From NCBI GenBank assembly GCA_944474755.1, contig OX104120.1, positions 18,277,992 to 18,341,991 on the forward strand: 64,000 nucleotides of DNA, given 5' to 3'. The translations under genes were made by a program, and so were the position numbers. The stretch is from Limnoperna fortunei. Lineage: Eukaryota; Mollusca; Bivalvia; Mytilida; Modiolidae. Below are positions 11,691 through 24,298 of this stretch, piece after piece. Every line of letters begins with the position of its first letter. Within the stretch, counting starts at the first letter, position 1. The notes below the pieces were generated by a model. The model had not been told where the DNA came from, ran no database searches, and was given only the letters and a program-made list of their open reading frames with translations.

Positions 11691-12040
11691 GTTACGAAAA
11701 TTCCATCGTCACACGCTAGTACACATGTACTATGTCTATGTCTAAGATTCACCCCGGTTAATGAAGCTATATTTTTATATAGCGGATTTGGCCGAGGGGT
11801 CTAGACCGCTGGACATAGTGCAGGCGAATTGGTGCCACAGTGTCACAACGGTGTGAGTTCGAATCCCGCTGAGGGAGAGCAAAAATTTGACAGTGTTAAA
11901 AATCTAATTCAAACAGTGTTGGGCTTAATTTGTAGACGTATATATAAATATTTGATATTAACCCTGTATTTCTGATGTTTCAGAAATCCGCTGGATAGAT
12001 ATATTATATGGTTGTCACAATACTTAGACGTTTGTATATA
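11688..12040 (+). mobile_element. second tRNA-headed repeat, copy 1
   Basis: A pol III-like head contains A box TGGCCGAGGGG (about 11790) and B box GAGTTCGAATCCC (about 11850). It is followed by GGGAGAGCAAAAATTTGACAG and a body ending GACGTTTGTATATA. The left end overlaps the right arm of the foldback element by three bases. Acceptor-stem pairing fails, so this is not a working tRNA gene. It appears identical to copy 2. Confidence 0.75.
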
Positions 12041-12133
12041 ATTTACTTACTGTGACTGCATGACAAGTAACTTTGTCATCCTATATAATATATACAAAAA
12101 TGCTGAATTAGATTACTGTCAGATTAATACGTA

Positions 12134-12478
12134 TTGGTTACGAAAATTCCATCGTCACACGCTAGTACACATGTACTATGTCTATGTCTAAGATTCACCC
12201 CGGTTAATGAAGCTATATTTTTATATAGCGGATTTGGCCGAGGGGTCTAGACCGCTGGACATAGTGCAGGCGAATTGGTGCCACAGTGTCACAACGGTGT
12301 GAGTTCGAATCCCGCTGAGGGAGAGCAAAAATTTGACAGTGTTAAAAATCTAATTCAAACAGTGTTGGGCTTAATTTGTAGACGTATATATAAATATTTG
12401 ATATTAACCCTGTATTTCTGATGTTTCAGAAATCCGCTGGATAGATATATTATATGGTTGTCACAATACTTAGACGTT

Positions 12479-12486
<8 letters not shown>
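12134..12486 (+). mobile_element. second tRNA-headed repeat, copy 2
   Basis: Direct copy of 11688-12040, offset 446 bp, with no difference that I could find over about 350 bp. The 93 bp between the copies is unrelated. It runs into a (TA)n tract on the right. Confidence 0.8.

Positions 12487-12514
<28 letters not shown>
12481..12514. repeat. (TA)n microsatellite
   Basis: Uninterrupted TA dinucleotides at the right end of tRNA-headed copy 2. Confidence 0.95.
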
Positions 12515-12515
<1 letters not shown>

Positions 12516-12776
12516 CGTAACTCAATTACATGTGGCATGTGAAAACCGATATAGACGGATTTAATTACGTTTAAATTGATATTATTGTTCAATAATTAAA
12601 TTTGCTTTGTAAGCTGAAATCTGATTCGTCAATTCAAATCGGCCAAACCATATTAGAAGAAATAACTTGCGTGACCTATGACATATTCTAACGCCGTTAA
12701 AATTCAAATAGTTCCACGACGTCATCGACGCTTTTATCGCAAAAATTGATAAGATTTATAGTTAAAATTAAATTAT

Positions 12777-12925
12777 AAGGAATATTTCAAATTTCTGAAC
12801 AGATTATACGATATAATATGGTTTGGGTCTGTTTACACCATTCATAAATTCGCGGTTTATTAGGCGTAAACACACCCAAACCATATTATATCGTATAATC
12901 TGTTCAGAAATTTGAAGTATTCCTT
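12777..12925. repeat. long hairpin with about 60-bp arms
   Basis: The left arm (from AAGGAATATTTCAAATTTC) and right arm (ending TTTGAAGTATTCCTT) are near-perfect inverted repeats around a loop of about 30 bp. The shared core is GATATAATATGGTTTGGGT. It could be a small foldback MITE; no protein is involved. Confidence 0.85.
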
Positions 12926-12929
12926 AAGT

Positions 12930-13699
12930 AATTTCAATTAGCACTTTTTTAAACATGTCCCGCTTACTCTATAACCTTTTGTGCCTGGGTCAACCAAATT
13001 AATAATTAATAAAGCGATTTGATTGGTTGATTTAGAAGGCAATCCAGGTCTGAACATAAAATTAGTCCTTGGGAGAAACTCACTTACTGCATTGCTGTAA
13101 ATAAATAAACAATTTCTAAAGTATCTCTAGGATTGTGTTTAGGCTTCCAGTAAAGGAAACTTCGGTTATTGGAAATCCAACCCCAAACAAATCGCACACA
13201 ATATAACACAAATAAAAAAAACAAAGTCAAACTCTGCACTTGTTTCAACCCGTATTGACAACAAATAGACAAGTCACAACCTGGCCCAAGACGTGTTTTC
13301 ACACATGAAAAAATATGATCCTGATATAGAAGCTCATAAGCGTTTATAAAGAACTGCTCCTTGGGATAATTTACCATGTTATTAACTTTATTTCTATGGG
13401 CCTTGTACCTATCTTGACAATGAATATTGGACTTAGTGTAAGCATATTTTATTCATGACAATGAACAGAGTTAATGCATCGTAAACGATGTTAGGATCCG
13501 GAAACAAGTCACAGACTTATATTTAACCATTTCCTATAGAAATTATAGTTACATTAATAATACTCAAAGGATCAAAACTATTTACAACATAAGCAAATAC
13601 ATTTGTATATTTTATAACAGAAGTGATATTTAAAATATATTGTAGATACAGGAAAACACTGATAAATTTTTAGTGCAGAGATGAGAATGGTTTTGTACT
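12930..13699. other. no gene supported
   Basis: A 97-codon minus-strand frame at 13084-13377 has no family motif and no splice or start context. A weak inverted repeat lies around 12980-13050. Confidence 0.35.
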
Positions 13700-14134
13700 G
13701 CGTATATATTCTTGAATTGTCAAAAATAAATTAGCATTTTCTTCATATGAGAGTTCAGGTGAGCCATACAGTAGTGTCTGAACGATGTTGCTAAGATGAT
13801 GCTGGCATTGTTGAATGAAAAGTGGTCAGTGTAATAGGTAGTGGATTGTTGTCTCAACTTTTCCACAACGACAAAGCGGCTAATCAACTACATTTTTAAC
13901 AAACAAGTCCCGTTTGAGTTAACTACATTCCATTCGTAATCTATAATGAATTATTTGTGCTATTCTCTTCCCGACATAATAATATTGTGGTTTTTGTTGG
14001 ACCTTCCTCTGCACAGTCTTGAAAAATGAAACTGACGTACTTAGCTTCGTGCATTCAGGTATCAAATTCCATGAGAGTACAGTTGAAGGCACAAAATAGT
14101 TTGAATAGAGTGCTATTATATCATGCTTTATCAT
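13700..14134 (-). pseudogene. LINE C-terminal remnant with zinc-knuckle-like end
   Basis: Minus-strand translation shows FVPSTVLSWNLIPE, then YYYVGKRIAQIIHYRLRMEC, then across stops a CxCG-x-x-E-x-x-x-HYLL block near 13850. This order is characteristic of the C-terminus of a LINE polymerase of a different lineage from the 8.3-kb copy. Several stops make it non-functional. Confidence 0.75.
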
Positions 14135-14264
14135 TTATCGTTTGGTCTTATTGTGACAGTTTTTTAAGGAATGTATTCTTATCCAATTGAAATAAATTTG
14201 TAATGTAAAGCCCACCGCTTATAGGTGTCAATATTACCCGAAATAGTTAAAAATGGAGTGCCGA

Positions 14265-14405
14265 TTATTGGGGCGGGATCCAGGAATTTGTGTTAGGGGA
14301 CGCGTAAAAGTTCGGTGAGGGGTCTGGGGGCCGCTCAAGGCCCCCAGCACGCCCAGGGTAGCGCCCTGGTAGAGGGTCCAGAGGGGCGAAGCCCCCCTTA
14401 AGGTC
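14265..14405. repeat. GC-rich island with inverted repeats
   Basis: A block of about 140 bp, far richer in GC than its surroundings. It has palindromic pieces such as CTGGGGGCC / GGCCCCCAG and GGGCGAAGCCCC. It directly precedes the 48-bp array and could be a transposon end or a recombination start for the array. Confidence 0.6.
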
Positions 14406-17325
14406 ATACCCTGAGAAATAAATCACAAAGGGAGCACCGCTTATTGGTGTCATATACCCTGAGAAATAAATTACAAAAGGAGAACCGCTTGTTGGTGTCA
14501 TATACCTGGAGAAATAAATCACAAAAGGAGCACCGCTTGTTGGTGTCATATACCCTGAGAAATAAATCACAAAGGGAGCACCGCTTGTTGGTGTCATATA
14601 CCCTGAGAAATAAATCACAAAAGGAGCATCGATTGTTGGTGTCAGATACCCTGAGAAATAAATCACAAAGGGAGCACCGCTTATTGGTGTCATATACCCT
14701 GAGAAATAAACCACAAAAGGAGAACCGCTTGTTTGTGTCATATACCCTGAGAAATAAATCACAAAAGGAGCATCGCTTGTTGGTGTCATATACCCTGAGA
14801 AATAAATCACAAAGGGAGCACCGCTTATTGGTGTCATATACCCTGAGAAATTAATCACAAAAGGAGAACCGCTTGTTGGTGTCATATACCCTGAGAAATA
14901 AATCACAAAAGGAGCACCGATTGTTGGTGTCATATACCCTGAGAAATAAATCACAAAGGGAGCACCGCTTATTGGTGTCATATACCCTGAGAAATAAATC
15001 ACAAAAGGGGAACCGCTTGTTGGTGTCATATACCATTAGAAATTAATCACAAAAGAAGCGACGCTTATTGGCGTCATATACCCGGAGAAATAAATCACAA
15101 AGGGCGCACCGATTATTGGTGTCATATACCATGAGAAATAACTCACAAAAGGAGAACCGCTTGTTGGTGTCATATACCCTGAGAAATTAATCACAAAAGG
15201 AGCACCGATTGTTGGTGTCATATACCCTGAGAAATAAATCACAAAGAGAGCACCGATTATTGGTGTCATATACCCTGAGAAATAAATCACAAAAGACACC
15301 GCTTATTGGAGTCATATACCCTTAGAAATAAATCACAAAAGGAGAACCGCTTGTTGTTGTCATATACACTGAGAAATAAATCACAAAAGACACCGCTTAT
15401 TGGTGTCATATACCCTGAGAAATAAATCACAAAAGGAGCACCGCTTGTTGGTGTAATATACCCCGAGAAATAAATCACAAAGGGAGCACCGATTTTTGGA
15501 GTCATATACCCTTTGAAATAAATCGCAAAAGGAGCACCGATTATTGGTGTCATATACCCTGAGAAAGAAATCACAAAGGGAGCACCGATTATTGGTGTCA
15601 TATACCATGAGAAATTAATCACAAAAGAAGCACCGCTTATTGGCGTCATATACCCGGAGAAATAAATCACAAAGGGCGCACCGATTATTGGAGTCATATA
15701 CCCTGAGAAATAAATCACAAAAGGAGAACCGCTTGTTTGTGTCATATACCCTGAGAAATAAATCACAAAGGGAGCACCGCTTATTGGTGTCATATGCCAT
15801 GAGAAATAAACCACAAAAGGCGAACCGCTTGTTGGTGTCATATACCATGAGAAATTAATCACAAAGGAGAACCGCTTGTTGGTGTCATATACCCTGAGAA
15901 TTAAATCACAAAAGGAGCACCGCTTATTGGTGTCATATACCCCGAGAAATAAATCACAAAAGGAGAACCGCTTATTGGTGTCATATACCCTGAGAAATAA
16001 ATCACAAAAGGAGAACCGCTTGTTGGAGTCATATACCCTGAGAAATAAATCACAAAACGAGCACCGCTTATAGGCGTCATATACCCTGAGAAATAAATCA
16101 CAAAGGGAGCACCGATTATTGGTGTCATATACCCTGAGAAATAAATCACAAAAGGAGCACCGCTTATTGGAGTCATATACCCTTAGAAATAAATCACAAA
16201 AGGAGAACCGCTTGTTGTTGTCATATACACTGAGAAATAAATCACAAAAGACACCGCTTATTGGTGTCATATACCCTGAGAAATAAATCACAAAAGGAGC
16301 ACCGCTTGTTTGTGTAATATACCCCGAGAAATAAATCACAAAGGGAGCACCGATTTTTGGAGTCATATACCCTTTGAAATAAATCACAAAAGGAGCACCG
16401 ATTATTGGTGTCATATACCCTGAGAAAGAAATCACAAAGGGAGCACCGATTATTGGAGTCATATACTCCGAGAAATAAATCACAAAGGGAACACCGATTT
16501 TTGGAGTCATATACCCTTTGAAATAAATCACAAAAGGAGCACCGACTATTGGTGTCATATACCCTGAGAAAGAAATCACAAAGGGAGCACCGATTATTGG
16601 TGTCATATACCATGAGAAATTAATCACAAAAGAAGCACCGCTTATTGGCGTCATATACCCGGAGAAATAAATCACAAAGGGCGCACCGATTATTGGTGTA
16701 CATGTCATATACCATGAGAAATAAATCACAAAAGGAGCACCGCTTATTGGTTTCATATACCCTGAGAAATTAATCACAAAAGGAGAACCGCTTGTTGGTG
16801 TCATATACCCCGAGAAATAAATCAAAAAGGGAGCACCGATTTTTGGAGTCATATACCCTTTGAAATAAATCACAAAAGGAGCACCGATTTATGGTGTCAT
16901 ATACCCTGAGAAATTAATCACAAAAGGAGAACCGCTTGTTGGTGTCATATACCCCGAGAAATAAATCACAAAGGGAGCACCGATTTTTGGAGTCATATAC
17001 CCTTTGAAATAAATCACAAAAGGAGCACCGAATTATGGTGTCATATACCCTGAGAAAGAAATCACAAAAGGAGCACCGCTTGTTGGTGTCATATACCCTG
17101 AGAAATAAATCACAAAAGGAGCACCGCTTATTGGAGTCATATACCCTGAGAAATAAATCACAACAGGAGAACCGCTTGTTTGTGTCATATACCCTGAAAA
17201 ATAAGTCACAAAAGGAGAATCGCTAGTTGGTGTCATATACCTGGAGAAATAAATCACAAAAGAAGAACCGCTTGTTGGTGTCATATACCCGGAGAAATAA
17301 ATCACAAAAGGAGCACCTCTTATTA
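14406..17325. repeat. 48-bp minisatellite, about 60 units
   Basis: Period is exactly 48 bp at the left (14406, 14454) with blocks ATACCCTGAGAAATAAATCA and GGAGCACCGCTTATTGG. Because 48 is a multiple of three, several frames stay open on both strands, including one of 528 codons at 15287-16873 on the minus strand encoding a 16-residue unit. No start context, splice signal or domain supports translation. Units differ by point changes (GATT/GCTT, TATT/TGTT). Some longer blocks (about 15290-15660 and 16170-16650) recur as groups, so there is higher-order structure. Confidence 0.95.
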
Positions 17326-19966
17326 TTGTCTTTAAAAGAAATAGTTCAAAGAACATATTTTTGCATGACAATCACGAAAAACAGTTAGTTTGATTATTAG
17401 GATAAAAAATTTTATATCGATACAGACCAGTGCGATCCGAAGACGTCAACAAAAAATTAACGGGAATTACCAACCCGACGACTCGTAGATTTTATTTTTA
17501 TAGACCGAACAATTTTGTAGAGTTGAAAGAAATGACATTAAACAGTCATTAAATAGATTTTATTTACAAGAACGTTAGAACTGAATAGTTCCGAGATTAT
17601 TCTTGAGTACAAAACCTGTCCCTGTTTAAATACAAGTATTTGTTTTTCTTGTAGATTGGGCTAAAAATGGGATTTTATGTAACTTATGTTTAGCAGTAAC
17701 TTAAATATTTTATCAATTTGTGTCGGAGATTACACGCTTCATCGTTTTATGTCGTCCAGATTAAGCCTTTGTCTGATTTGGGTTTATGTGTGCCTTTCCA
17801 GTCTGTTTTTGTATTATTTTGAAACAAAACGCACACACAAAACCAAAAAAAAAAAAAAAAACAAAAACAAAAAAAAAACAACAACAACAAACAAAGTAAG
17901 CATTCGGAAACTAGTTAGTGTAAATGAATTGGGGATATACAAAATTAAAAGGGAGAAGACCAGCTAAAGGTCATTCAGTGTAAAATATTGTTTTTTGGGT
18001 AGAGATTATTACATTGCATATCATCTACTATGATGTAAACCCCAGTTTCATATGGTTGTGATTTATTTTCGAGGAGGGGGAGAGGGAATAAAATACAGCA
18101 ACCATTGGTTCGGCAATCCTTGTCAATTTAGTAATTTAACCGGCATTGCTACTGGAAATATGGAAATAAACACGTTTGATAATATTACAACTATTCATCT
18201 ATTTAAATCCATTAACCTACTCACATTCTACAGTAATGGAAGCGGAAGGGTTGGCATGCCATAAAACCTGGTTCAACCCATTATTTCGTTTGAAATGCCT
18301 GTACCAATTCAGGACCATTGCTGTAGTATATTTGTGGTTGTTGGCTCTGGAGTTTGCGGTTTCTCGGACTTAGATTTGTGGATTGTCTTTTCTGACATTC
18401 ATCTGTGTTCGGTATCTTGTTATTACCTTCATTTTTAATACAGATGGGAAAGCTTGTACCCGGATAAGGTTTGAGTAGACAATTTTTGTTTAATCAAGCA
18501 AATTAACTGTTTTTAATTTACGGTTCATTTAATATGTTAAACCGTATGATGTAGCCATTCAATTCAAATCGGGGAACGTCGCTAATGGCATTCTTTTGAT
18601 GTCAATATTACAGATGAAGGATAGTTTACAAAAACATGTTTAAATGACAAAACCGATAAACAAATTACGTTGAACCGGATAAGAATCAAGCAAATGTTGA
18701 TTTTCATATACCTGCGAATAGAGTTATTTTCGATTAATTTGCGAAGGCGTCAAACATAAATAAATAATGCAAATTTTTACCACTTTACGACTCAGTGGAG
18801 TTTAAAGAACTGGCGTTAAATACTGTTTAGTTGCACTCTTAAAGGTGGATTGGAAAAAACAACTAGTTTATTCGTACACCCGGAAATTATCCTTTTGATT
18901 TCCGTTAAATATAGATCTGAGTAAAAATATTCCGTTTTTTTTTTATTGTTTCTAAAATACCTGTTTTTGTTTTTGTGTTAGAAATAATTTATTAAACGGC
19001 ACTGTAACATCAGCATAAACGTGTCGTACTAGCAGTCATTTTTATTTCAGACGTAAAGTAAAATTTTTAATATGTTACAAATTATTGTGTGCGATAATAC
19101 ACTATTTAAAGTCATTCTAACTGAACTGGAATTAAACACTTGAAAGTTTAAACAAATGATTTTACTAGAAAACAAAACAAATATTCAAATACCTTTGTGA
19201 AATTAAACTTGAAGATTTAGATTATATTAAAATTAACAAAGTTATTAGATACATAGTCAATATTAAAAACGTATGTTATGTCTATGTCAGCTAGTGTTTT
19301 TTTAATAAAAATAAACGATATATTCGGGAGTATATTAAGCTTAGCTGTTGGCGATGTTTTTTAATTGTTTTTTAACAGATGCTGCATCATTTCATTGAGT
19401 CTCATCCCAGAGTAAAACGCGTTCAATATACGAATTATTTGTTCAACTACAATTAATGTGCTGTGTTAGATTAGTGCAATTTATTTATGACCGTAAGCTT
19501 AACCCCATAACTCTTCGAGGTACTTGGAATGCGCAAAGGTACATCACGACATTCTAGAAACAGGTATTTTGCCTCATTTCGACAATTATCCAATACGGAC
19601 GAGGCCCATCTTCCGATTTTTTTACTGAATTTTTCATCTCATTTATCGAAAGAAGCTTGATATAAAGGACACATCGGACACTAATAGGTCCCCTTCATAT
19701 TTGGATGTAGTCCTCGAAATCAGAACTCAGAGAGTACTTTCTATTACACTATACAACAAACATGATGACTTCAACTTCCTAATCGTCAACTTTCCCTTCT
19801 TATGCAGCAACATTCCATCCGCTCTAGCATATAGAAATTACGTTTCTTTACTGATACATTGTGGGGAATAGATCGAAATCTTTGAACGAGCTATTCGGAA
19901 ACTGCAAACTCGGGTAGTCCAGCCAGGGTTATTGTCTTCATTGAAGAAATTGAACGGAAGACATTA
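17326..19966. other. intergenic, no gene supported
   Basis: An A-rich tract (about 17838-17893) could be a retrotransposed tail. Text around 18290-18430 looks like a dispersed repeat. Frames of 60-90 codons lack motifs. Confidence 0.4.
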
Positions 19967-20025
19967 GTCCCTAATCATTTGCTAGACAAATAGATGCGAA
20001 AATTGTCTAGCAAATGATTAGGGAC
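19967..20025. repeat. perfect 23-bp hairpin
   Basis: GTCCCTAATCATTTGCTAG begins the left arm (19967-19989). Its exact reverse complement is the right arm (20003-20025), around a 13-bp loop. It overlaps the left end of the MITE at 20022. Confidence 0.9.
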
Positions 20026-20272
20026 CAACTATTTAACTTGCAGGGGGGGGGGGCTTGGTTTTTTCCTAAAAAATATGTTGAAAATGATTTTTGATGAAAA
20101 AATATTTTGGAAGCAGAGGGTAAGAAAAAAATATTCTGAAGAAGGATTTCTGCAATATAAAATAATGCTAATAATGAAAAAAATATTTAAATATTTTTTC
20201 TGCGCTCTGCGTGGAAAAAAATTTCTGACCAAAACAAAAAACCAAGGCTCCCCACTTCAAGTTAAATGGTCC
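20022..20272. mobile_element. MITE-like element with G-run in its inverted repeats
   Basis: Left end GGACCAACTATTTAACTTG, then a G11 run and GCTTGGTTTTTT. The right end read in reverse complement gives GGACCATTTAACTTGAAG, then GGGGAGCCTTGGTTTTTT. The imperfect inverted repeats are about 45 bp and the centre is AT-rich and non-coding. Confidence 0.7.
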
Positions 20273-20635
20273 GTCCCTTACATATGTTGGTTTGTTGTAA
20301 AATTTTGTGTAGTATTGTCCTTTGACAAACTTTACTAATCATGGATTGACTATAGAACGACACGTCGGGTGTGTTGGAACAAGCACGACTTACTCTTCCA
20401 GAGCACCCGAGTTCACTCATTTTTTTAGGGTTCGTGTCGCTGTTTGCTGCCTTATTTTAGTCTTTGTATTTTGTTGTTCATGTGTCCCGAAGCTTTGTAT
20501 TAGTGGTTTGGACTGCGAGATTCCATTCCTACTTGGGTATTTCTTCAGGTATTTTTTTCACCTCAAAGCATATTGTTATGAAAACATTCGATTTCATTTA
20601 AATAAGCTAAATAAGCAGTCATTAAACCAATTATT
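20273..20635. other. dispersed repeat-like sequence
   Basis: Contains AGAGCACCCGAGTTCACTC and GGTTCGTGTCGCTG, wording I associate with a common mussel repeat (from memory, not searched). A chance frame at 20322-20744 is not supported as a gene. Confidence 0.35.
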
Positions 20636-20998
20636 AGTAATAGAAAAACCCTCAAACTTAACAGAGGAATTACAAATCCTCAAACTTACCAACAGAATTA
20701 AAAAACTCAAACTTACCAGAGGAATTAAAAACCCTCAAAATTAACAGAATAATTAAAAAACCCAAAGTTACCAGAGGAATTAAAAACCTTTAAACTTACC
20801 AAAGGAATTAAAAACCCTCAAACTTACTAAAGGAATTAAAAACCCTCAAAGTTACCAGAGGAATTAAAAACCCTCAAACTTACCAGAGGAATTAAAAACC
20901 CTCAAACTTACCAGATGAATTAAAAAACCTCAAACTTACCAGAGGAATAAAAAACCTTCAAACTTAACAGAGGAATTAAAAACATTCTGAATTTACAA
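20636..20998. repeat. 28-bp minisatellite, about 13 units
   Basis: Units consist of GAATTAAAAACCCTCAAAC and TTACCAGAG with point changes. Regular for about 360 bp. Confidence 0.9.
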
Positions 20999-23831
20999 GA
21001 GAAACTAAAAGAGACTGACATTTGGTGTTTGGTTTTATTAGTATGCGGCTGATATTTGTAGACCTTTCCTTAAAATGTCATTCAAATTTTGTTTTTAAAT
21101 GCCGATGCAGTTTCAGACAATTGATTAAGAGAATAGGTCGTAATGTAAAACTGTTCATTGGCTGTAGCCATCTTGGACTTCTAATAGATGCCAAAAACCC
21201 AGATTTAGTCATGGACCACCATGGTATGATTTGGGACCACAATGCTATGATTTGCTCGAAATGTGCGAAAACGTTTTCAATCAACTTTTTTGTGCATTTA
21301 TCATAGGTTTATGTGCTTAGCAATGTTTCATAGTGGCAGGTACTGACCAAGACATCCCGAGTACTTTTAGTTCTTGATTTGGTCTAAGGACTGGTCTGCT
21401 AACAGTCAAGATGCCCGAGTGGGACTGACATGTTTGTATTTGACAGTTAGACCAGTGTGCTAGGACTGTAACGCGGGTTATATCACGTGTTTTTTTAAGA
21501 ACAAGAAAATGTGTTTCGGTCACACTGATGTATCAGTGGCCGTTCAATTCACAGAAGGGCTATTTGTATGATAATCGCGATACTTGTTAAAAACATCGTG
21601 ATACTTGTTAAAAGTAAGCCGCTGGAAAAAAACACTTTATGCATAGTGAAAAAGTATCAGCTTACTTTTTAAAAGCATCGGCTTGCTTTTTTCAACTACC
21701 TGACCGATTGTATCACAATTGTGATTTTAATGTTGACTTGATTTTTTCCATGTGTTACTTGTTAAAAGCATCACCCTCATCTCATGACGTTGTAAAATTG
21801 GTATCAAGTTGCTTGAAGAAGTGGAGTCATCTTCATAGAACAAGCTTTGGAAAGAAGATTATCGATGGGCTAAGGAGTTTTTGATAGCATAATATTTGTT
21901 AATTAACACGTTCGTTGGTAGATAAACTTTTTAAGACAAAATTCAGTAATTACACAAGGTCATGTTTACACCAAGTTTTTTATCAATCCCTCTACTTTTT
22001 ATTGTACCATATACAGTTGATTGAACAAAGTCTACAAAGCACACCCAGGTTTTACAGTAGTATTATTCAGAAATATAATATATACTAGATAATCTGTTCA
22101 TCGATCATGAGCAAGACTCAATAACTGATACCCCCGCTTCCTAATATTCAAAACATATGGGTAGATATAAGACCGACACTACAGGCCCTTGTTAATAACA
22201 CAAGTTTGTCAACTACCATAATGCTTCTGTTTTATTTCTGATCAACACAACCAGAAGTCAAGGTTTTGTCCAGTAAAAACTGTATCTAACAATTGATATT
22301 CTGGACAGCTGTTATCCTTCTTCCTCAACAGCTGGTCTCACTGTTTTCCAATGAACTGCTTGGTGAAAAGGGACATAACCTTTATGTGCATCTCAGAATG
22401 TATTAGGTTTCTTATATTAACCATCCGAATTCCAAACCATCATGTTGGCAAAATGAATGAATGAATATGTAAATTAATTAATTTTTCATGTTCTTATTTG
22501 TTTCTGAAAAGCAGAGTATTTATCAATACAACCACAACATGTGTATAATATTGAAACAGCTTTCCAGGTGAGCAGCTAACCAAATCTTTTTACAGCTGAC
22601 CAGAATCCCTGTTAAATAGGAGGGTTGATTGATTTTACTTCGGGATTCTTTTTACTTCCTACACCAACAACTTCATGAAATTGGTTGGGCGGTTGATTGA
22701 TCTGATGTTTTCTTTACATTCAGCAAGCAGTATTTCAGCTATATTCAGGACAAGAACAAGTTAACAAACAAATAAATTAGCAGGGCTGAAGACTCAAATC
22801 AATCAAGCTCATCATCAGACTAAAATATTTCTTTGGTAATACAATGTACATGTATCAGAGACTGCACTATTATGTCGCTCCTTCACGTTTGCTTCTTGTT
22901 TATCTTTAAAAAAAATCACCAAAAATCTTTAAAGGAGCTACCTTATTGTAGCTCACTGGAAACTTATGTTAATACAATAAAAAGAATGTTCAAATGTGTT
23001 TATTAAAAAAGCATACAAGGTACAAGTAGCTCTGTAAACAATAAAAGAATTTGTAAATTGACCATAAAATAATCTAATACTGATAGAATATTTACATCTT
23101 TTGTATCACAGATAATTCACATTTATATCACAGATAAGCCACAAAGTTTGCTGAACATTTCTTACACTTGTATGGTTAGATATTTAATTTAATATGAATT
23201 TTGCTTGATATAATTACTGGTAAGAGCAAATTGACTGTATCCTATAAAAAATCACATTTTACCCAAAACTCATATTTCTAAAGTTTAAATTTTATCAGAA
23301 TATAATGAACAAAAAGAAAATACAAACTCTTGCAGGATTTTCTAGAACAGATTCAGTATACATGTAATTATGTCAAATCCCTTGCAGTGTTTGGTCACAA
23401 CCAGACAATACCATCAATGTCATGAAAGGATCATATCACAATAATTTATACATGTAAGATTTGAATTTTAGCTTAATATTGACCATATTTATTTGAGCCA
23501 AACAACATTACAATCTCAATTTTAAGATAATTTACAATGATCATCCAATTTGAGTGAACAACATTTCTTCTAAGTGACAATTCCAGGCTGAAGCCAAAAA
23601 GTACTAAAAATTTTAGCAAAAAAAAACAGACTATCCCAATTTCAGCCAAACAACAATCTCAATTTGAGCTTGACAATTGTAACAAATAAGAGACAACATG
23701 TCAATTCTAATTTAAGATAAACAACTATCCCTATAAGCCAAATAACTCTACCAACTAGAACATAAGCATTTTTAAATGCAGGAATAAGTACAATTCTTAT
23801 CATAAATATATCAAGAAATTGCTAATTATAT
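20999..23831. other. intergenic region downstream of the large gene
   Basis: No coding exons recognised on either strand. A motif GATACCCCCGCTTC near 22126 links to the dispersed repeat also found at 27290 and 36537. Confidence 0.4.
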
Positions 23832-23837
23832 TTTATT
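23832..23837 (-). terminator. possible polyadenylation signal
   Basis: AATAAA on the minus strand, about 180 bp past the stop of exon 29. It is the nearest canonical hexamer. No transcript evidence is available. Confidence 0.35.
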
Positions 23838-24017
23838 ATATGTGTTTTGTTGAATGTAAAGTACCATTAAGGAAACAACAGAACCAATCAGATAAAACCT
23901 CTCTTGAGTCAAACAGTAACACATATTATTTCTAATTGAAAATTAAACTATTATGAACCAGATCTAGAAAAGAATTCCTATGTATTTTATGAGCATGGTT
24001 TACAAAGAAGCATAAGT

Positions 24018-24298
24018 TTAAGATAGTGTTATTTTTCCATCTTTCTGGGCATAAAATCCACCAACAGATATTGCTCTGACAATAACATAAATATTCAGTC
24101 CTGCCTCAGCACGGACTGAAGGAGGAATGCCAAATGTAACACTGGTCTGGTTTGTAAATTGCCATTGGATGATGTTGCAACCAGCCTCGTAAGAACCTGC
24201 AGACACCTCGTAATACAGGTGATTATTGGAACTGAATACATCATTCCATGAAACAACGACATTTTGGTTTATCCTGGCTATACCTAGTTTCTTGGCAG
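24018..24298 (-). CDS. large gene terminal exon 29 (1907-1999, stop)
   Basis: Phase 1 in, stop TAA at 24018-24020. It forms a last domain: VVVSWNDVFSSNNHLYYEV to LNIYVIVRAISVGG, ending GKITLS. No hydrophobic anchor or obvious lipid-anchor signal follows. Confidence 0.9.

Noticed and set aside
11783..11880. tRNA-Leu/Ser-like gene (and its copy near 12230)
   Set aside because: A and B boxes are present, but the 3' side cannot pair with the GCGGATT 5' end and the variable region is too long. It is a SINE head.
13084..13377. 97-codon minus-strand frame
   Set aside because: No recognised motif and no start or splice support, next to transposon debris.
15287..16873. 528-codon minus-strand open frame
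   Set aside because: It follows entirely from the 48-bp period being divisible by three. Three frames and both strands are open in the same array, and no start context or splice sites support it.
17686..17967. 93-codon plus-strand frame
   Set aside because: It includes the A-rich tract, translated as lysine and threonine runs. No family motif.
20322..20744. 140-codon plus-strand frame
   Set aside because: It runs from a dispersed repeat into the 28-bp array. No coding signature.
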